Assembly (NCBI GenBank): GCA_016125225.1
Contig: WGME01000012.1
Location: forward strand, 62,001-126,000
Direction of reading: 5' to 3'
Length of the DNA stretch: 64,000 nucleotides
DNA from: a bacterium
GTDB lineage: Bacteria; Planctomycetota; Planctomycetia; Planctomycetales; Planctomycetaceae
The notes beneath the pieces were generated by a model. It was given only the letters and a program-made list of their open reading frames with translations, was not told the origin of the DNA and made no database searches. The translations under genes and the position numbers were made by a program. Of this stretch, positions 35,764-44,852 are shown piece after piece (the stretch's first letter is position 1; each line of letters begins with the position of its first letter).

Positions 35764-37563
35764 TTAACCCAGCGACACGCGTTCTTCCGGATAGGCGTAG
35801 GCACCGGGGCGGGTGAAGCCGGCGAGGGCGATGATTAACGTCAACGGACCCACGCGGCCGAGGAACATTGTGACTACCAGCAGGTATTGTGACAGCGGCT
35901 TGAGCTGAGGGGTGAGATTCGCGGAGAGACCCACCGTGCCGAAGGCACTTGCCGCTTCGTAGAGTTGATCGATCAAGCGGCCAGGGCGATCTTCAATGAC
36001 GACCAGCAGAAGGCTGGTTAACATCAACGTGGCGAGTCCCATGGTGATAATGGCCAGTCCCCGGAAAACTTGTTCCTCAGGAATGGTCCTTCCGCCGCAC
36101 TCGACGGAAGGTCGGCCGCGCAACACCGAGCGCAGTGTCAGCAGCGTAATCGCAAAGCAGATGGTTTTAACGCCGCCCCCCGTAGAACCGGCCGAAGCAC
36201 CGATGAACATCATGCCCATGCCAAAGAGCTTCGTGGCCGGGCGGAGTTCCTGGTGGTCGACGGTGTTGAAGCCCGCCGTGCGTAACGTGACCGAATGGAA
36301 CCACGCATTGGCCCACTGATTTCCTTCCTCTTGGGGGTGTCGTGGGTTATTGCGCTCCAGACAATACAGACACACCGTGCCGACGAGCAGCAGGCTGAGT
36401 GTGGTGATGGTCGAAATCCGGGTGTTCAATGTCAGCCGCTGAGTCTGGGCCGTGCCACCGAAGGGAATACGGGTGAAGCAGCGAAAGGTGATCACTTTCC
36501 GCCAGTTATCCAGCGAGGTGAAGCCAAAGCCGCCGAGGATAATCAGCAGGGGAATAGCCCCCCAGACCTGCCATTTCATCTCCCAGTGCAGCAGGCTTTG
36601 ATCGCGCAGGCCAAAGCCAGCGTTGCAGAACGCGCTGACGGAGTGAAACAGTCCATAGAAACAGCGATCACCAAACGGCCGTTCCGGCCACAAGGTGCAT
36701 AAGACGATTGCACCCAGAAGTTCAATGCCGAAGGTAAACCCGAGAATCGCGCGGATCATGCTGCCGATATCGCCCATGCGGTCTGATTCGAGGAGTTGTC
36801 GGAACGTCATCTGTTCGCGTACGGGCAAGCGTTGCCCGAGTGCATAAGCGAAGAAGGCACTGAAGGTCATGATGCCCAGTCCGCCACATTGAATCAGTCC
36901 CAGAATCACCGTCTGCCCGGTGCGGCTCCAGTAGCTGCCCGTCGGTTCCACAATCAGCCCGGTTACACAACTGGCACTGGTGGCGGTAAACAAGGCTACG
37001 CGAAAGGGGGCGGGTGGTTGACCTACGGGTCGGCAGCGGGGCGACATCAACAGCACCGTGCCAATACAGATCAATGCCATGAACGAGACGACCAGCACCA
37101 AAGCCGGGTTCAGGCCCGCATTGGCAGCCGCATGGATGGCCAGATACAACTCGTAGCCACCCCAGATGAGCGTCAGCAGTTCCGCCCAACTGGTCAGCAG
37201 CGTCCATGTGGAAGGCATTTCAGCCACGTCCAGTATGGAGACGACCGGCAGGATCACGACGCCCAACAGCCAGGCCGCGGAAAACGACAACTCGGTACGG
37301 TGTTCGCGCACATAGGAAGGCCGACGTCGGCTCCAGAGATAACGCAGCAGTTGAATGCCCACCGGCAGCGACAAGGCTGCCATCATCACCCAGGCAAGCT
37401 GGTTGGCCAGACTGCTCGCCAGATTTTGAAAGCCATACCGCGCGATCATGACGGCCATGTCCATCATGGCCGAAGCGAACTGCAGTTGACGCAAACGCAC
37501 ACACCAGTGCGGGTACAGCGTATCGTCAACGTCGAAATGGGGCAGATTGGGGGAAGACATCAT
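35764..37563 (-). CDS. TrkH/KtrB-type potassium transporter membrane subunit
   Basis: Potassium-translocating membrane protein of 599 residues. An extra N-terminal membrane region of about 130 residues precedes the superfamily core. All four pore-loop filters are visible: SASCVTGLIV, SAFCNAGFGL, SVTLRTAGFN and SAFGTVGLSANL, each with the essential Gly. Uptake is normally gated by a RCK-domain partner (TrkA or KtrA), which is not adjacent here. ATG 37563 (MM start) is used. A minus-strand neighbour upstream is glgX, 78 bases away. KtrB versus TrkH cannot be separated by eye; the TrkG/KtrB-like filter is certain. Confidence 0.93.
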   Translation of the reverse strand: MMSSPNLPHFDVDDTLYPHWCVRLRQLQFASAMMDMAVMIARYGFQNLASSLANQLAWVMMAALSLPVGIQLLRYLWSRRRPSYVREHRTELSFSAAWLLGVVILPVVSILDVAEMPSTWTLLTSWAELLTLIWGGYELYLAIHAAANAGLNPALVLVVSFMALICIGTVLLMSPRCRPVGQPPAPFRVALFTATSASCVTGLIVEPTGSYWSRTGQTVILGLIQCGGLGIMTFSAFFAYALGQRLPVREQMTFRQLLESDRMGDIGSMIRAILGFTFGIELLGAIVLCTLWPERPFGDRCFYGLFHSVSAFCNAGFGLRDQSLLHWEMKWQVWGAIPLLIILGGFGFTSLDNWRKVITFRCFTRIPFGGTAQTQRLTLNTRISTITTLSLLLVGTVCLYCLERNNPRHPQEEGNQWANAWFHSVTLRTAGFNTVDHQELRPATKLFGMGMMFIGASAGSTGGGVKTICFAITLLTLRSVLRGRPSVECGGRTIPEEQVFRGLAIITMGLATLMLTSLLLVVIEDRPGRLIDQLYEAASAFGTVGLSANLTPQLKPLSQYLLVVTMFLGRVGPLTLIIALAGFTRPGAYAYPEERVSLG

Positions 37564-37641
37564 GGGGCCGGATTTTAGCACATGCCCTCAGTCTACGGCA
37601 GCGACTGGCTTATGGTCCTGCATGGGGCCGCCTGATTGAGC

Positions 37642-39876
37642 TTAACGAGTCATCGCCGCTAGGGACGAGCGGGTTTCTGGCACCGGTTCATGGACGGGTT
37701 GGTCTTGCGTGGTGCGTTGGAACCAGCCGGGTAGCCAGCGTTTGAAGCGGGATTGCCAGAATGGAGTCAACTTCAACACCGCCAGTGACCGTCCCTGCAG
37801 CGGATATTGTGCGGCCCCCCAGCGACGCCTCGAAAACAGCGGCTGAGCCGTGTCGAGAATCGGCTTCCAGTAATGGTCCGCATCCGCAGCGGGCAGGCTG
37901 AATGGAATCGGTTCGTGATGGGAATTCATCAGAATCAGCAGGGTGTCGCCCGTGATCGCCCGGCCGTACTCATCGATTTCGTCCTCCATCTCGCCAGACA
38001 AGCGCATCCCAAGGCAACGGACAAAACCCAAATGCCAGTCGTCATCATTCATGGGGCGACCATGCGGCGTCAGCCAGAGAACATCGTGCACACCCGCGCC
38101 GTGTAACGCTCGGCCCTGAAAAAACTGCCGCCGTTGCAGCACCGGTTGCGACTTCCAGATTTCCACGCACTTGCGAGTAAACGTGAGGAAATCTTCCTGC
38201 GCCGGCGTGAGTTTCCAGTTGATCCAACTGAGAGGGGTATCTTGACAGTAGGCGTTGTTGTTGCCCTGCTGGGTGTGACAGACTTCATCACCCATGCGCA
38301 GCATCGCCACCCCTTGAGAGAGCAGCAGGGTCGCCATGAAGTTTCGCTTCTGCCGCTCGCGAATCATCAAGACTTTGGGGTCGCGCGTCAGCCCTTCAGC
38401 CCCGCAGTTCCAACTGTTGTTGTGACTGTCGCCGTCTTCGTTGTTCTGCCCGTTCGCGAGATTCTGTTTGTTGTTGTAGCTCACCAAGTCCTGCAGCGAG
38501 AAACCATCGTGACAGGTGACGAAGTTGATACTCGCATAAGGGCGGCGGCCGTTGTGTTCGTACAGATCGCTGCTGCCACATAAGCGTGTGGCGAATTCGG
38601 AAACGGTGTTGCCGTCTCCTTTCCAGAACCGGCGGACGCAGTCGCGGTACTTGCCATTCCATTCGGTCCACAAGACGGGGAAGTTCCCAACCTGATAACC
38701 CCCTTCGCCCAGATCCCACGGTTCGGCGATGAGCTTCACCTGCGACAACACCGGGTCTTGATGAATGATGTCGAAGAAGGCCCCGAGCTTGTCGACCGCA
38801 TGCAGTTCCCGCGCGAGAGCACTGGCGAGATCAAAGCGAAAACCGTCGACATGCATTTCCTGCACCCAGTAGCGCAGGCTGTCCATGATCAGTTGCAACA
38901 CCCGCGGGCAGAGCATGTTCAACGTGTTGCCACAGCCGGTGTAGTCCATGTAGAACCGGGGTTCTTTGCCGACCAGCCGATAGTACGAGGCGTTATCGAT
39001 ACCACGTAGGGATAACGTCGGCCCCAGGTGGTTGCCTTCGGCGGTGTGGTTGTAAACCACGTCGAGAATGACTTCCAATCCATGCCGATGCAGCGTCCGC
39101 ACCATGCGTTTGAATTCGAGGACCGCGGCCTGCGGATCTTTCTGCGACGCGTATCTCTGGTTCGGCGCGAAGTAACTCAGGGTGTTGTAGCCCCAGTAAT
39201 TCGCCTTGTTCTGATCGACCAGAAATCGATCATCGACGTGGTGATGCACCGGCATCAGTTCAACGGCGGTGACACCGAGGGATTTCAGATGCCGGATAGC
39301 CCCCGGCGAGGCCAGTCCGGCATAAGTCCCGCGGAGTGCGGCCGGAACCCACGGTGAAAGCTGCGTGAATCCTTTCACGTGCAATTCATAGATCAGCGTT
39401 TGATGCCATGGCGTGCGGAGCGGCTTGTCTCGTCCCCAGCGAAACCGGGGATCGATCACGGCTGCCAGCGGCGCAGCACCGGCACTGTCTCGCGTATCAA
39501 AGGAAAGATCGGCATCGGCATGGCCTACCGAGTAGCCGAAGAGGCTGTCATCCCAACGGAGATCGCGACCGATTGCCTTGGCATACGGATCGAGCAGAAG
39601 TTTGTGGGGATTGAACCGCTCGCCCTGCAGGGGTTGATACGGCCCATGCACGCGGTACCCGTAAAGCTGCCCGGGCTTCAAGCGTGGCACATACCCGTGG
39701 AACACATAGTCGGTTTGTTCGGGCAGGTTCAACCGGGCGATTTCGCGGTATTCGGGCCCATCCTCGAACAGGCAGAGTTCCACGCGCGTCGCGTGCTCGG
39801 AATACAAGGCGAAATTCACACCGCGTCCGTCCCACGTGGCTCCTAACGGAGACGGGCGTCCTGGCCAAACCTGCAT
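37642..39876 (-). CDS. glgX: glycogen debranching enzyme GlgX (isoamylase-type)
   Basis: GH13 enzyme of 744 residues that hydrolyses alpha-1,6 branches of limit-dextrin glycogen in the cytoplasm. The N-terminal CBM48 begins VWPGRPSPLGATWDGRGVNF. The TIM barrel shows VTAVELMPVHHHVDD, the nucleophile Asp in VDGFRFDLASALARE, the acid Glu in LIAEPWDLGEGGYQVGNFP and the stabilising Asp in NFVTCHDGFSLQDLVSYN. ATG 39876 is preferred because GGAGAGG lies 8-14 bases upstream; Met codons at 39891 and 39963 are alternatives. No glycogen synthase or phosphorylase gene is nearby. Confidence 0.95.
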   Translation of the reverse strand: MQVWPGRPSPLGATWDGRGVNFALYSEHATRVELCLFEDGPEYREIARLNLPEQTDYVFHGYVPRLKPGQLYGYRVHGPYQPLQGERFNPHKLLLDPYAKAIGRDLRWDDSLFGYSVGHADADLSFDTRDSAGAAPLAAVIDPRFRWGRDKPLRTPWHQTLIYELHVKGFTQLSPWVPAALRGTYAGLASPGAIRHLKSLGVTAVELMPVHHHVDDRFLVDQNKANYWGYNTLSYFAPNQRYASQKDPQAAVLEFKRMVRTLHRHGLEVILDVVYNHTAEGNHLGPTLSLRGIDNASYYRLVGKEPRFYMDYTGCGNTLNMLCPRVLQLIMDSLRYWVQEMHVDGFRFDLASALARELHAVDKLGAFFDIIHQDPVLSQVKLIAEPWDLGEGGYQVGNFPVLWTEWNGKYRDCVRRFWKGDGNTVSEFATRLCGSSDLYEHNGRRPYASINFVTCHDGFSLQDLVSYNNKQNLANGQNNEDGDSHNNSWNCGAEGLTRDPKVLMIRERQKRNFMATLLLSQGVAMLRMGDEVCHTQQGNNNAYCQDTPLSWINWKLTPAQEDFLTFTRKCVEIWKSQPVLQRRQFFQGRALHGAGVHDVLWLTPHGRPMNDDDWHLGFVRCLGMRLSGEMEDEIDEYGRAITGDTLLILMNSHHEPIPFSLPAADADHYWKPILDTAQPLFSRRRWGAAQYPLQGRSLAVLKLTPFWQSRFKRWLPGWFQRTTQDQPVHEPVPETRSSLAAMTR

Positions 39877-40136
39877 TCCAGTCCTCTCCATGGATGTCGG
39901 AATCTTGCTGCCGGGATTTACCAGCGAACGGCGTTCCCAGCCACCTGATCTTCGGTCACTCACCTCGAAACATCAACTGTAACTTCAAACCAAATATGGA
40001 GATTCGTTCATATTGACCTCTATGATGCAGGGCAGCGTTGCTGATCAATTGAGCGGTCTTATGCCCAGAAAACGATGCCGTGACAGACCTGCGAAAGCGA
40101 CTCGCCAAGTCTGCTTGTCACTCTGGTTTACCCGGC

Positions 40137-42539
40137 TTACGACAATTGCCACCGCCGCCTGAGTACCCACTCGGTAACCAGCAGGCCCATCATCAAGAGG
40201 AGAGGTTCCCAGCGACTCCAGAGGGGTAACCGGCGGCCCTGTTCGAAGGGGATCGGACGGCCAATTGGAATGCGGCTGGGAAGTTCCGCCAGATCCTCCA
40301 GTTCCACCACGGCACCCCCAGCCGTTTTGACCGCTGCTTGCAGATCCAGGCGATCAACCGCCCGGCGTTGCATTTCCCGATCGAGCGATTCCACGCGGAA
40401 GTCGGCGACAGGTGGCGCGACTTCAAAACTGGGTCGCGACATCCAGGCATGATAAAACCCCTCGGCCAACCCCGTCACTTGCGTCTCAAAGACCATTGGC
40501 AGATGAGGCAATCGATGCAAGGTGATTTCGCGACGTCCTTCACCTCGTCGTTCAAGGACCACCTGCACGCCATCATCGTCGGAAGGTGCCAGACGATCAT
40601 CCAGAAACCGGACTCGGAGCAGTACGGGCTCGCCTTGCAGGTAGGTCTGCCGATCCACCACCAACTCGGCCGATCGATCTTTGCCCAGCAAACGGCCGCG
40701 ACTCAAGTACCGGACCGCCTGTCCCCAGTAGCGGCCGAAATGCGTGTCGCCGGTGCGAAACCGCCAACGCCAGAGTTCATCGGTCGCATGATATAGCACT
40801 TTGCCGGCCCCGTATTGCTGCAGCAGAATGACGGGCAGTTTGCCGACTTCGGCGGGGCGATACGGATGCTCGGCCAACACTCGCGTGCCAGGTTTGACGC
40901 GGGTGATCGGAAGCAGCCCGAAAAAGCCGGGCAGGTTGTTCCACGTCTCCAGACTGGCCAGTTCCGATTCCGCCAGCCGAAACATCGGCACCCCTTTTTG
41001 TCCATCCAGTGTCAGCCGTGCGCGATATTCCTCGGCATTCGGTTCCTCAAAGGCAGAGGCATCGGCCGCGCTGACAACGAAGGGCAACAGCAATTCTAAT
41101 GGCGTGCGGGCCAATGTGGCGGGGTTCGATTGCGGCCCGGCAATGAAGACCAGCCCGCCCCCTTTTTCACGGACAAATGTCTCGATCCATTCCGCCGCAG
41201 TACTCCCCAACTCGGCGGGGGAAACATCGCCCAGAATGATCACGTCGTACTGCCAGAGTTCTTCTTTCACCACGGGGAAATAAGGCAAAGCGGTGCGATC
41301 TTCCTGGGCGTATTCCGGATCGGCATCGGTCAACAACGTACGCACGGTGACCGACTTGTCACGCTCCAGCCATTGCTTGAGATACCGGAATTCATAACGC
41401 GGTGCCGATTCAATCAGCAGCACATTCAGTCGCTCTTCACGAATGCTGATGTGCCGTCGTTCGCGATTATTGTTGAGGTCAGTTTCGCCAGTGACCGAGG
41501 GGACTTCGATCACCAGTTCCCAGTCGGCGGGTTGATCGGCCGTGAAGGTGACTTCAAACGTGGTTCCACCATCGCCGGCTTTGAGTGTGACCTGCTGCTG
41601 GACCAGTTGCTCCGGTTGACCTTCGACACTGACGCGGACTTGAGCCGTCTTCGCGTCCAGCCCCCTGGTACGAATCTTTCCTGAGATAACCACCGGATCG
41701 CCGACAAACGCCATGTCGTCCATCGCGACATCGAACAACTGCACATCACGACTGGGTTCGGAACTGCCGACCGGCACCGCATAAAGTTCCGTCCCGCGCC
41801 GGCGTAGCAGATCGGCAATCGTTGACAATCGATCGGCTTCCGATTCGCTCGCAATGCCATCGGTCAACACGATGATCGCCGCAGGGGGGCTGCCCCGCAG
41901 ATCGGACAGAACCTGCCGTACCGATTCGGCCGGACGTGTGGCTCGTCCCGTCGGACTTAACTGCCGGAGTTGCTCGACAAACGCCACGATGTCGGCGGAT
42001 TCGTCGGTGCGCTCCAGCGGCAAAGACGTGGCTGTTTGCGAGAACTGATAAAACCGGACGGGATGCGAATCGGTCAACTCCCGTAAGAACTGGCTGTCAC
42101 GCGTCGTGACGGCGGAGGCCACTTGTTCCCAACGACTCGGCACGGCTTCAGGAGAAGCATTCGCCGTCACCGAACTTGGCTGAGCGGCGGCGTCACGAAA
42201 TGTCATGCTCGCGGACGTATCAAACAGCACGATCACGGCCGGCAGACCCGAGCGGGCAATGACCAGTGTCGGTTGCGTCCAAAGCACCAATCCCACGCAC
42301 AGGGCCGCACACCGCAGGGCTGTCAGTAATAATCGTGCCCCGGCCGATAACCGAGCCGCTTCCCGGCGGTAAGACCACACCAGTCCCAGACCCAACGCAA
42401 TCGTCACCACCAGGGTCAGCCAGGCGGGCCAACCCGGCGGCCAGAACGGTTGCGACATCCATTCCCACTGCGTACCTTCCCCTCGACTGCTGGCAGGCAG
42501 CCCGAGGTACCACTCGCAGAAGGCTTTCCAACTGGTCAT
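40137..42539 (-). CDS. membrane protein with von Willebrand A and amidotransferase-like domains
   Basis: About 800 residues. Two N-terminal helices (LTLVVTIALGLGLVWSY; LLTALRCAALCVGLVLW) are followed by a von Willebrand A-like domain with VIVLFDTSASMTFRD and AAIIVLTDGIASES. A CARDB/Ig-like domain and a class-I glutamine amidotransferase-like region come next (LNVLLIESAPRYEFRYLKQW; GGGLVFIAGPQSNPA), with a last helix at the C-terminus (LLLMMGLLVTEWVLRRR). This layout is common in Planctomycetota and Bacteroidota near MoxR/DUF58 operons; here it stands alone, 98 bases divergent from a histidine kinase. The function is unknown; the Cys of true amidotransferases is not evident. Confidence 0.85.
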   Translation of the reverse strand: MTSWKAFCEWYLGLPASSRGEGTQWEWMSQPFWPPGWPAWLTLVVTIALGLGLVWSYRREAARLSAGARLLLTALRCAALCVGLVLWTQPTLVIARSGLPAVIVLFDTSASMTFRDAAAQPSSVTANASPEAVPSRWEQVASAVTTRDSQFLRELTDSHPVRFYQFSQTATSLPLERTDESADIVAFVEQLRQLSPTGRATRPAESVRQVLSDLRGSPPAAIIVLTDGIASESEADRLSTIADLLRRRGTELYAVPVGSSEPSRDVQLFDVAMDDMAFVGDPVVISGKIRTRGLDAKTAQVRVSVEGQPEQLVQQQVTLKAGDGGTTFEVTFTADQPADWELVIEVPSVTGETDLNNNRERRHISIREERLNVLLIESAPRYEFRYLKQWLERDKSVTVRTLLTDADPEYAQEDRTALPYFPVVKEELWQYDVIILGDVSPAELGSTAAEWIETFVREKGGGLVFIAGPQSNPATLARTPLELLLPFVVSAADASAFEEPNAEEYRARLTLDGQKGVPMFRLAESELASLETWNNLPGFFGLLPITRVKPGTRVLAEHPYRPAEVGKLPVILLQQYGAGKVLYHATDELWRWRFRTGDTHFGRYWGQAVRYLSRGRLLGKDRSAELVVDRQTYLQGEPVLLRVRFLDDRLAPSDDDGVQVVLERRGEGRREITLHRLPHLPMVFETQVTGLAEGFYHAWMSRPSFEVAPPVADFRVESLDREMQRRAVDRLDLQAAVKTAGGAVVELEDLAELPSRIPIGRPIPFEQGRRLPLWSRWEPLLLMMGLLVTEWVLRRRWQLS

Positions 42540-42637
42540 GATGGAGACGGCTGAGAAAATCGACCGTCGACCCGCTGTCCTTTCGTCAAGGGAACGATCC
42601 GGGCAACTATATCACATCGGGCAGCAGGAGCCGTAGC

Positions 42638-43360
42638 ATGAGTCATCACCAGGAATCGCCCGAGGCGGAACTTGCCGCGCTGGAGGCGGAGCGACTCCTG
42701 GCATCAGCCGTGCACGACCTGCGTTCCCCTTTGCTGATCATTCAGGGCTTTGCCGCCGGATTGGAGCCCGCAGCCCGACAAGGTGACTGGCCTCGTTTTG
42801 CGGGAGACATGGAGCGGATCGTCCGGACCTGTGGGCATATGCAACAGTTGTTGCACGAGTTAACGGACTTCGTTCGCAGCGGGCAGGTGCAGTACCACAT
42901 GCAGCCCGTGCCATTTCAGAATATCTGGCACCATGCCTGCGAACTCCTTGCCGTTCAAATGGCTGAAGCGGGCGTGCTGATGACCACGCCAGACGATTGG
43001 CCCCGCGTGCTGGGAGATGAAACAGCCCTAGTCCGCGTGGTGCAGAATCTGCTGGAAAATGCGCTGCGGCATCGCCGTGACGATGAACCTCTCCAGATCC
43101 GTTTGACGATTGATCTGTCTGAAACCGTTGTAACCATCGCCATCGAAGACAATGGCAGCGGCATCGAACCAGACCGCATTCCCGAGTTGTTTCAACCCTT
43201 CCGGCAACTCACCGGCCGAACAGGTTCTGTCGGACTGGGTTTAGCCATCGCCCGGCGGATTGTCGATGGGCACGGTGGCCAATTGGCACTGACATCAAGC
43301 GGCTCCGGCAGCGGCACCACCGCTATCTTCACGCTACCACTTGCCAATGACGGTTTGTGA
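42638..43360 (+). CDS. small soluble sensor histidine kinase
   Basis: Histidine kinase of 240 residues with no transmembrane or recognisable sensor domain. The H-box is SAVHDLRSPLLIIQGF with His26. The ATPase domain has the N-box VVQNLLENALRHR, the G1 box IEDNGSGIEPDRIPELF, the F-box PFRQLTG, and the G2 region GSVGLGLAIARRIVDGHGG plus GSGSGTTAIFTLP. An AGGAG at 42626-42630 supports ATG 42638. No response regulator gene is adjacent; the orphan receiver at 455 is a conceivable but unproven partner. Input probably arrives through protein contacts. Confidence 0.92.
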   Translation: MSHHQESPEAELAALEAERLLASAVHDLRSPLLIIQGFAAGLEPAARQGDWPRFAGDMERIVRTCGHMQQLLHELTDFVRSGQVQYHMQPVPFQNIWHHACELLAVQMAEAGVLMTTPDDWPRVLGDETALVRVVQNLLENALRHRRDDEPLQIRLTIDLSETVVTIAIEDNGSGIEPDRIPELFQPFRQLTGRTGSVGLGLAIARRIVDGHGGQLALTSSGSGSGTTAIFTLPLANDGL

Positions 43361-43365
43361 TGTGG

Positions 43366-43397
43366 AATGCCCCCGGTTGCGAGCAACCGGGGGCTAA
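43366..43397 (-). terminator. perfect 11-bp hairpin, second copy of the GTTGCTCGCAAC repeat
   Basis: On the minus strand GCCCCCGGTTG and CAACCGGGGGC flank a CTCG loop at 43369-43394, preceded by ATCATTTA as at 17653-17664. It lies between the convergent histidine kinase and phosphatidyltransferase genes, so it may terminate transcription from both sides. Confidence 0.65.
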
Positions 43398-43436
43398 ATG
43401 ATTGAGGAGTTGTAAATCAGCACGTCACGCGGCCAT

Positions 43437-43991
43437 TCACGTCCAGCGTTCGCGTTGTCGCCAGGCATGGCGGGCGACCCAGAGGTAATCGGCCGCGGCG
43501 ATGGCGCTCACACATCCCCCCCAGATCACTCCGGTGGTGCAACTCGACTTCTGATACAGAATGATCAACAGGACGACGAATTGTGCCCCGGTGGCGAACT
43601 TGCCTGACCAACGCGGCTTCAAATCCTGTGCACGCAACCGTGTACTACCCGCAGCAATCAGCGTCAGGATTAAGACCATAATGTCGCGAGAGGCCAGCCA
43701 GCCCAACTCCCAGAGATTCACCCAGCCTCGCTGCCAGACGGTATAGAGGACGGCGAGAATACAGGCCTTATCCGCTACCGGATCGAGCAGTTGACCAAAG
43801 GTCGAAACGCCGTCCCATTGCCGACTCAGCCAGCCGTCAATAAGGTCGCTCAATGCGGCATAGATCAGCAGTGGCAACCACAGAAATTCCGGGGCAAAGG
43901 GGAAGTACAAGCCGGTCGCGAGTCGCAATGCGGTGAGCGTATTGGGCAGCCACCAGGTTCCCCAGAGCCGTCGATTCCCCGGCGTCGCCAT
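43437..43991 (-). CDS. CDP-alcohol phosphatidyltransferase family protein
   Basis: Integral membrane enzyme of 184 residues that would exchange CMP of a CDP-lipid for an alcohol such as glycerol-3-phosphate (PgsA-like) in phospholipid synthesis. The signature is present as DLIDGWLSRQWDGVSTFGQLLDPVADK. This gives the DGxx[A/S]R...G...D...D pattern with Ser in place of the usual Ala and all Asp residues kept. About five hydrophobic segments follow. ATG 43991 lies 4 bases downstream of the next gene's stop on the same strand (43996), so the two are probably co-transcribed. Confidence 0.88.
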   Translation of the reverse strand: MATPGNRRLWGTWWLPNTLTALRLATGLYFPFAPEFLWLPLLIYAALSDLIDGWLSRQWDGVSTFGQLLDPVADKACILAVLYTVWQRGWVNLWELGWLASRDIMVLILTLIAAGSTRLRAQDLKPRWSGKFATGAQFVVLLIILYQKSSCTTGVIWGGCVSAIAAADYLWVARHAWRQRERWT

Positions 43992-43995
43992 GTGC

Positions 43996-44616
43996 TTATT
44001 CCGCCGTCAAAGGTTTGAGAGTGAGCTTGCGGAATTCGACCTGGAAGGGGCCGCCGCTGTGCACCTGCAAGGCAATGTGACCCGTACGGGCAATCTCGTC
44101 ATCCGGTTCGAGATAATCGACGGTATTCACGCCATTGATGGAAAGGGTGATGTGTTTGCCCACCGCGCGCACAACATACTCATTCCAGTCGCCAGGCTTG
44201 AGCGTCTTCTTGATCAGTTCCGGATCGGGAGCGGCGAGAATCTTGCGGCGGCGCGATTCATCATACAGTGCTCCCCAGTAACCTTGGCCAATATCGGCCT
44301 GATAGCCAATCATTTCGGTACTGCCGGGAATGCGCTGCGAGCGGAATTGAACACCCGAGTTGGCCCCGGAATCGTGCAGCTTGATCTCGAAGCGGAGTTC
44401 GAAGTCGCCGTATTCTTCCTTCGTCGCCAGAAAGTAGTTCTCTTTCAATCCGGGTGATGTGCCGACAATGGCGTCCTCTTTCACCGACCAGTAATCGAGC
44501 TTCCCTTCCCAGCCTGACAGGTCTTTACCGTTGAACAGGGCCTGCGGTTCCGCCGCGAAGAGAGGAAAAGCGGCACAGCAGACCAGAGACACAATGCCCC
44601 ACTGTGTGATCTTCAT
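43996..44616 (-). CDS. DUF1080 secreted protein (3-keto-disaccharide hydrolase-like)
   Basis: Secreted protein of 206 residues. A signal peptide (KITQWGIVSLVCCAAFPLFA) is followed by a concanavalin-like beta-sandwich with ALFNGKDLSGWEGKLDYWSVKEDAIVG, GDFELRFEIKLHDSGANSGVQFRS and GDWNEYVVRAVGKHITLSINGV. All are hallmarks of DUF1080, a family very expanded in Planctomycetota and linked to sugar hydrolysis. ATG 44616 has a GGAG-type ribosome-binding site and starts the signal peptide; the longer frame to 44781 crosses a terminator and is rejected. Confidence 0.92.
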   Translation of the reverse strand: MKITQWGIVSLVCCAAFPLFAAEPQALFNGKDLSGWEGKLDYWSVKEDAIVGTSPGLKENYFLATKEEYGDFELRFEIKLHDSGANSGVQFRSQRIPGSTEMIGYQADIGQGYWGALYDESRRRKILAAPDPELIKKTLKPGDWNEYVVRAVGKHITLSINGVNTVDYLEPDDEIARTGHIALQVHSGGPFQVEFRKLTLKPLTAE

Positions 44617-44710
44617 GAGGTGACTCCGAGCGCGAAAGATAAACCAGCGAATGAACCCAGCGGATAGGGTCGCGAATTCGTGGCGCTTCCGCAACTGCGG
44701 GTCGTAAAAG

Positions 44711-44746
44711 AAGCCGGCCCGGAGAAAGTGATCTCCGGGCCGGCTT
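44711..44746 (-). terminator. strong 15-bp perfect hairpin terminator
   Basis: AAGCCGGCCCGGAGA at 44711-44725 and TCTCCGGGCCGGCTT at 44732-44746 are exact complements. Reading the minus strand, a CTTTTACG tract follows. It separates the Cys-rich gene upstream from the DUF1080 gene. Confidence 0.85.
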
Positions 44747-44791
44747 GGTTGATTGATTCGCAGGGTTATCAGAGCGAACAACTCAAGATTG

Positions 44792-44819
44792 AAGCCCAGG
44801 GATGGCGATCCCTGGGCTT
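44792..44819. terminator. 12-bp hairpin, probable terminator
   Basis: AAGCCCAGGGAT at 44792-44803 pairs with ATCCCTGGGCTT at 44808-44819. It resembles the terminator at 25193 in its AAGCCCAG start. It lies 34 bases after the stop of the minus-strand Cys-rich gene; the T-rich side (CTTCTTTG) is on the + strand, so the direction is ambiguous. Confidence 0.65.
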
Positions 44820-44852
44820 CTTTGACAAATCACTGCCGATAAAGTTGCTGTG

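Noticed and set aside
39371-39386. parS-like sequence with core TTTCACGTG inside glgX
   Set aside because: Only about 11 of 16 positions match the usual parS consensus, it is within a coding region, and CACGTG cores are expected by chance many times in 64 kb.
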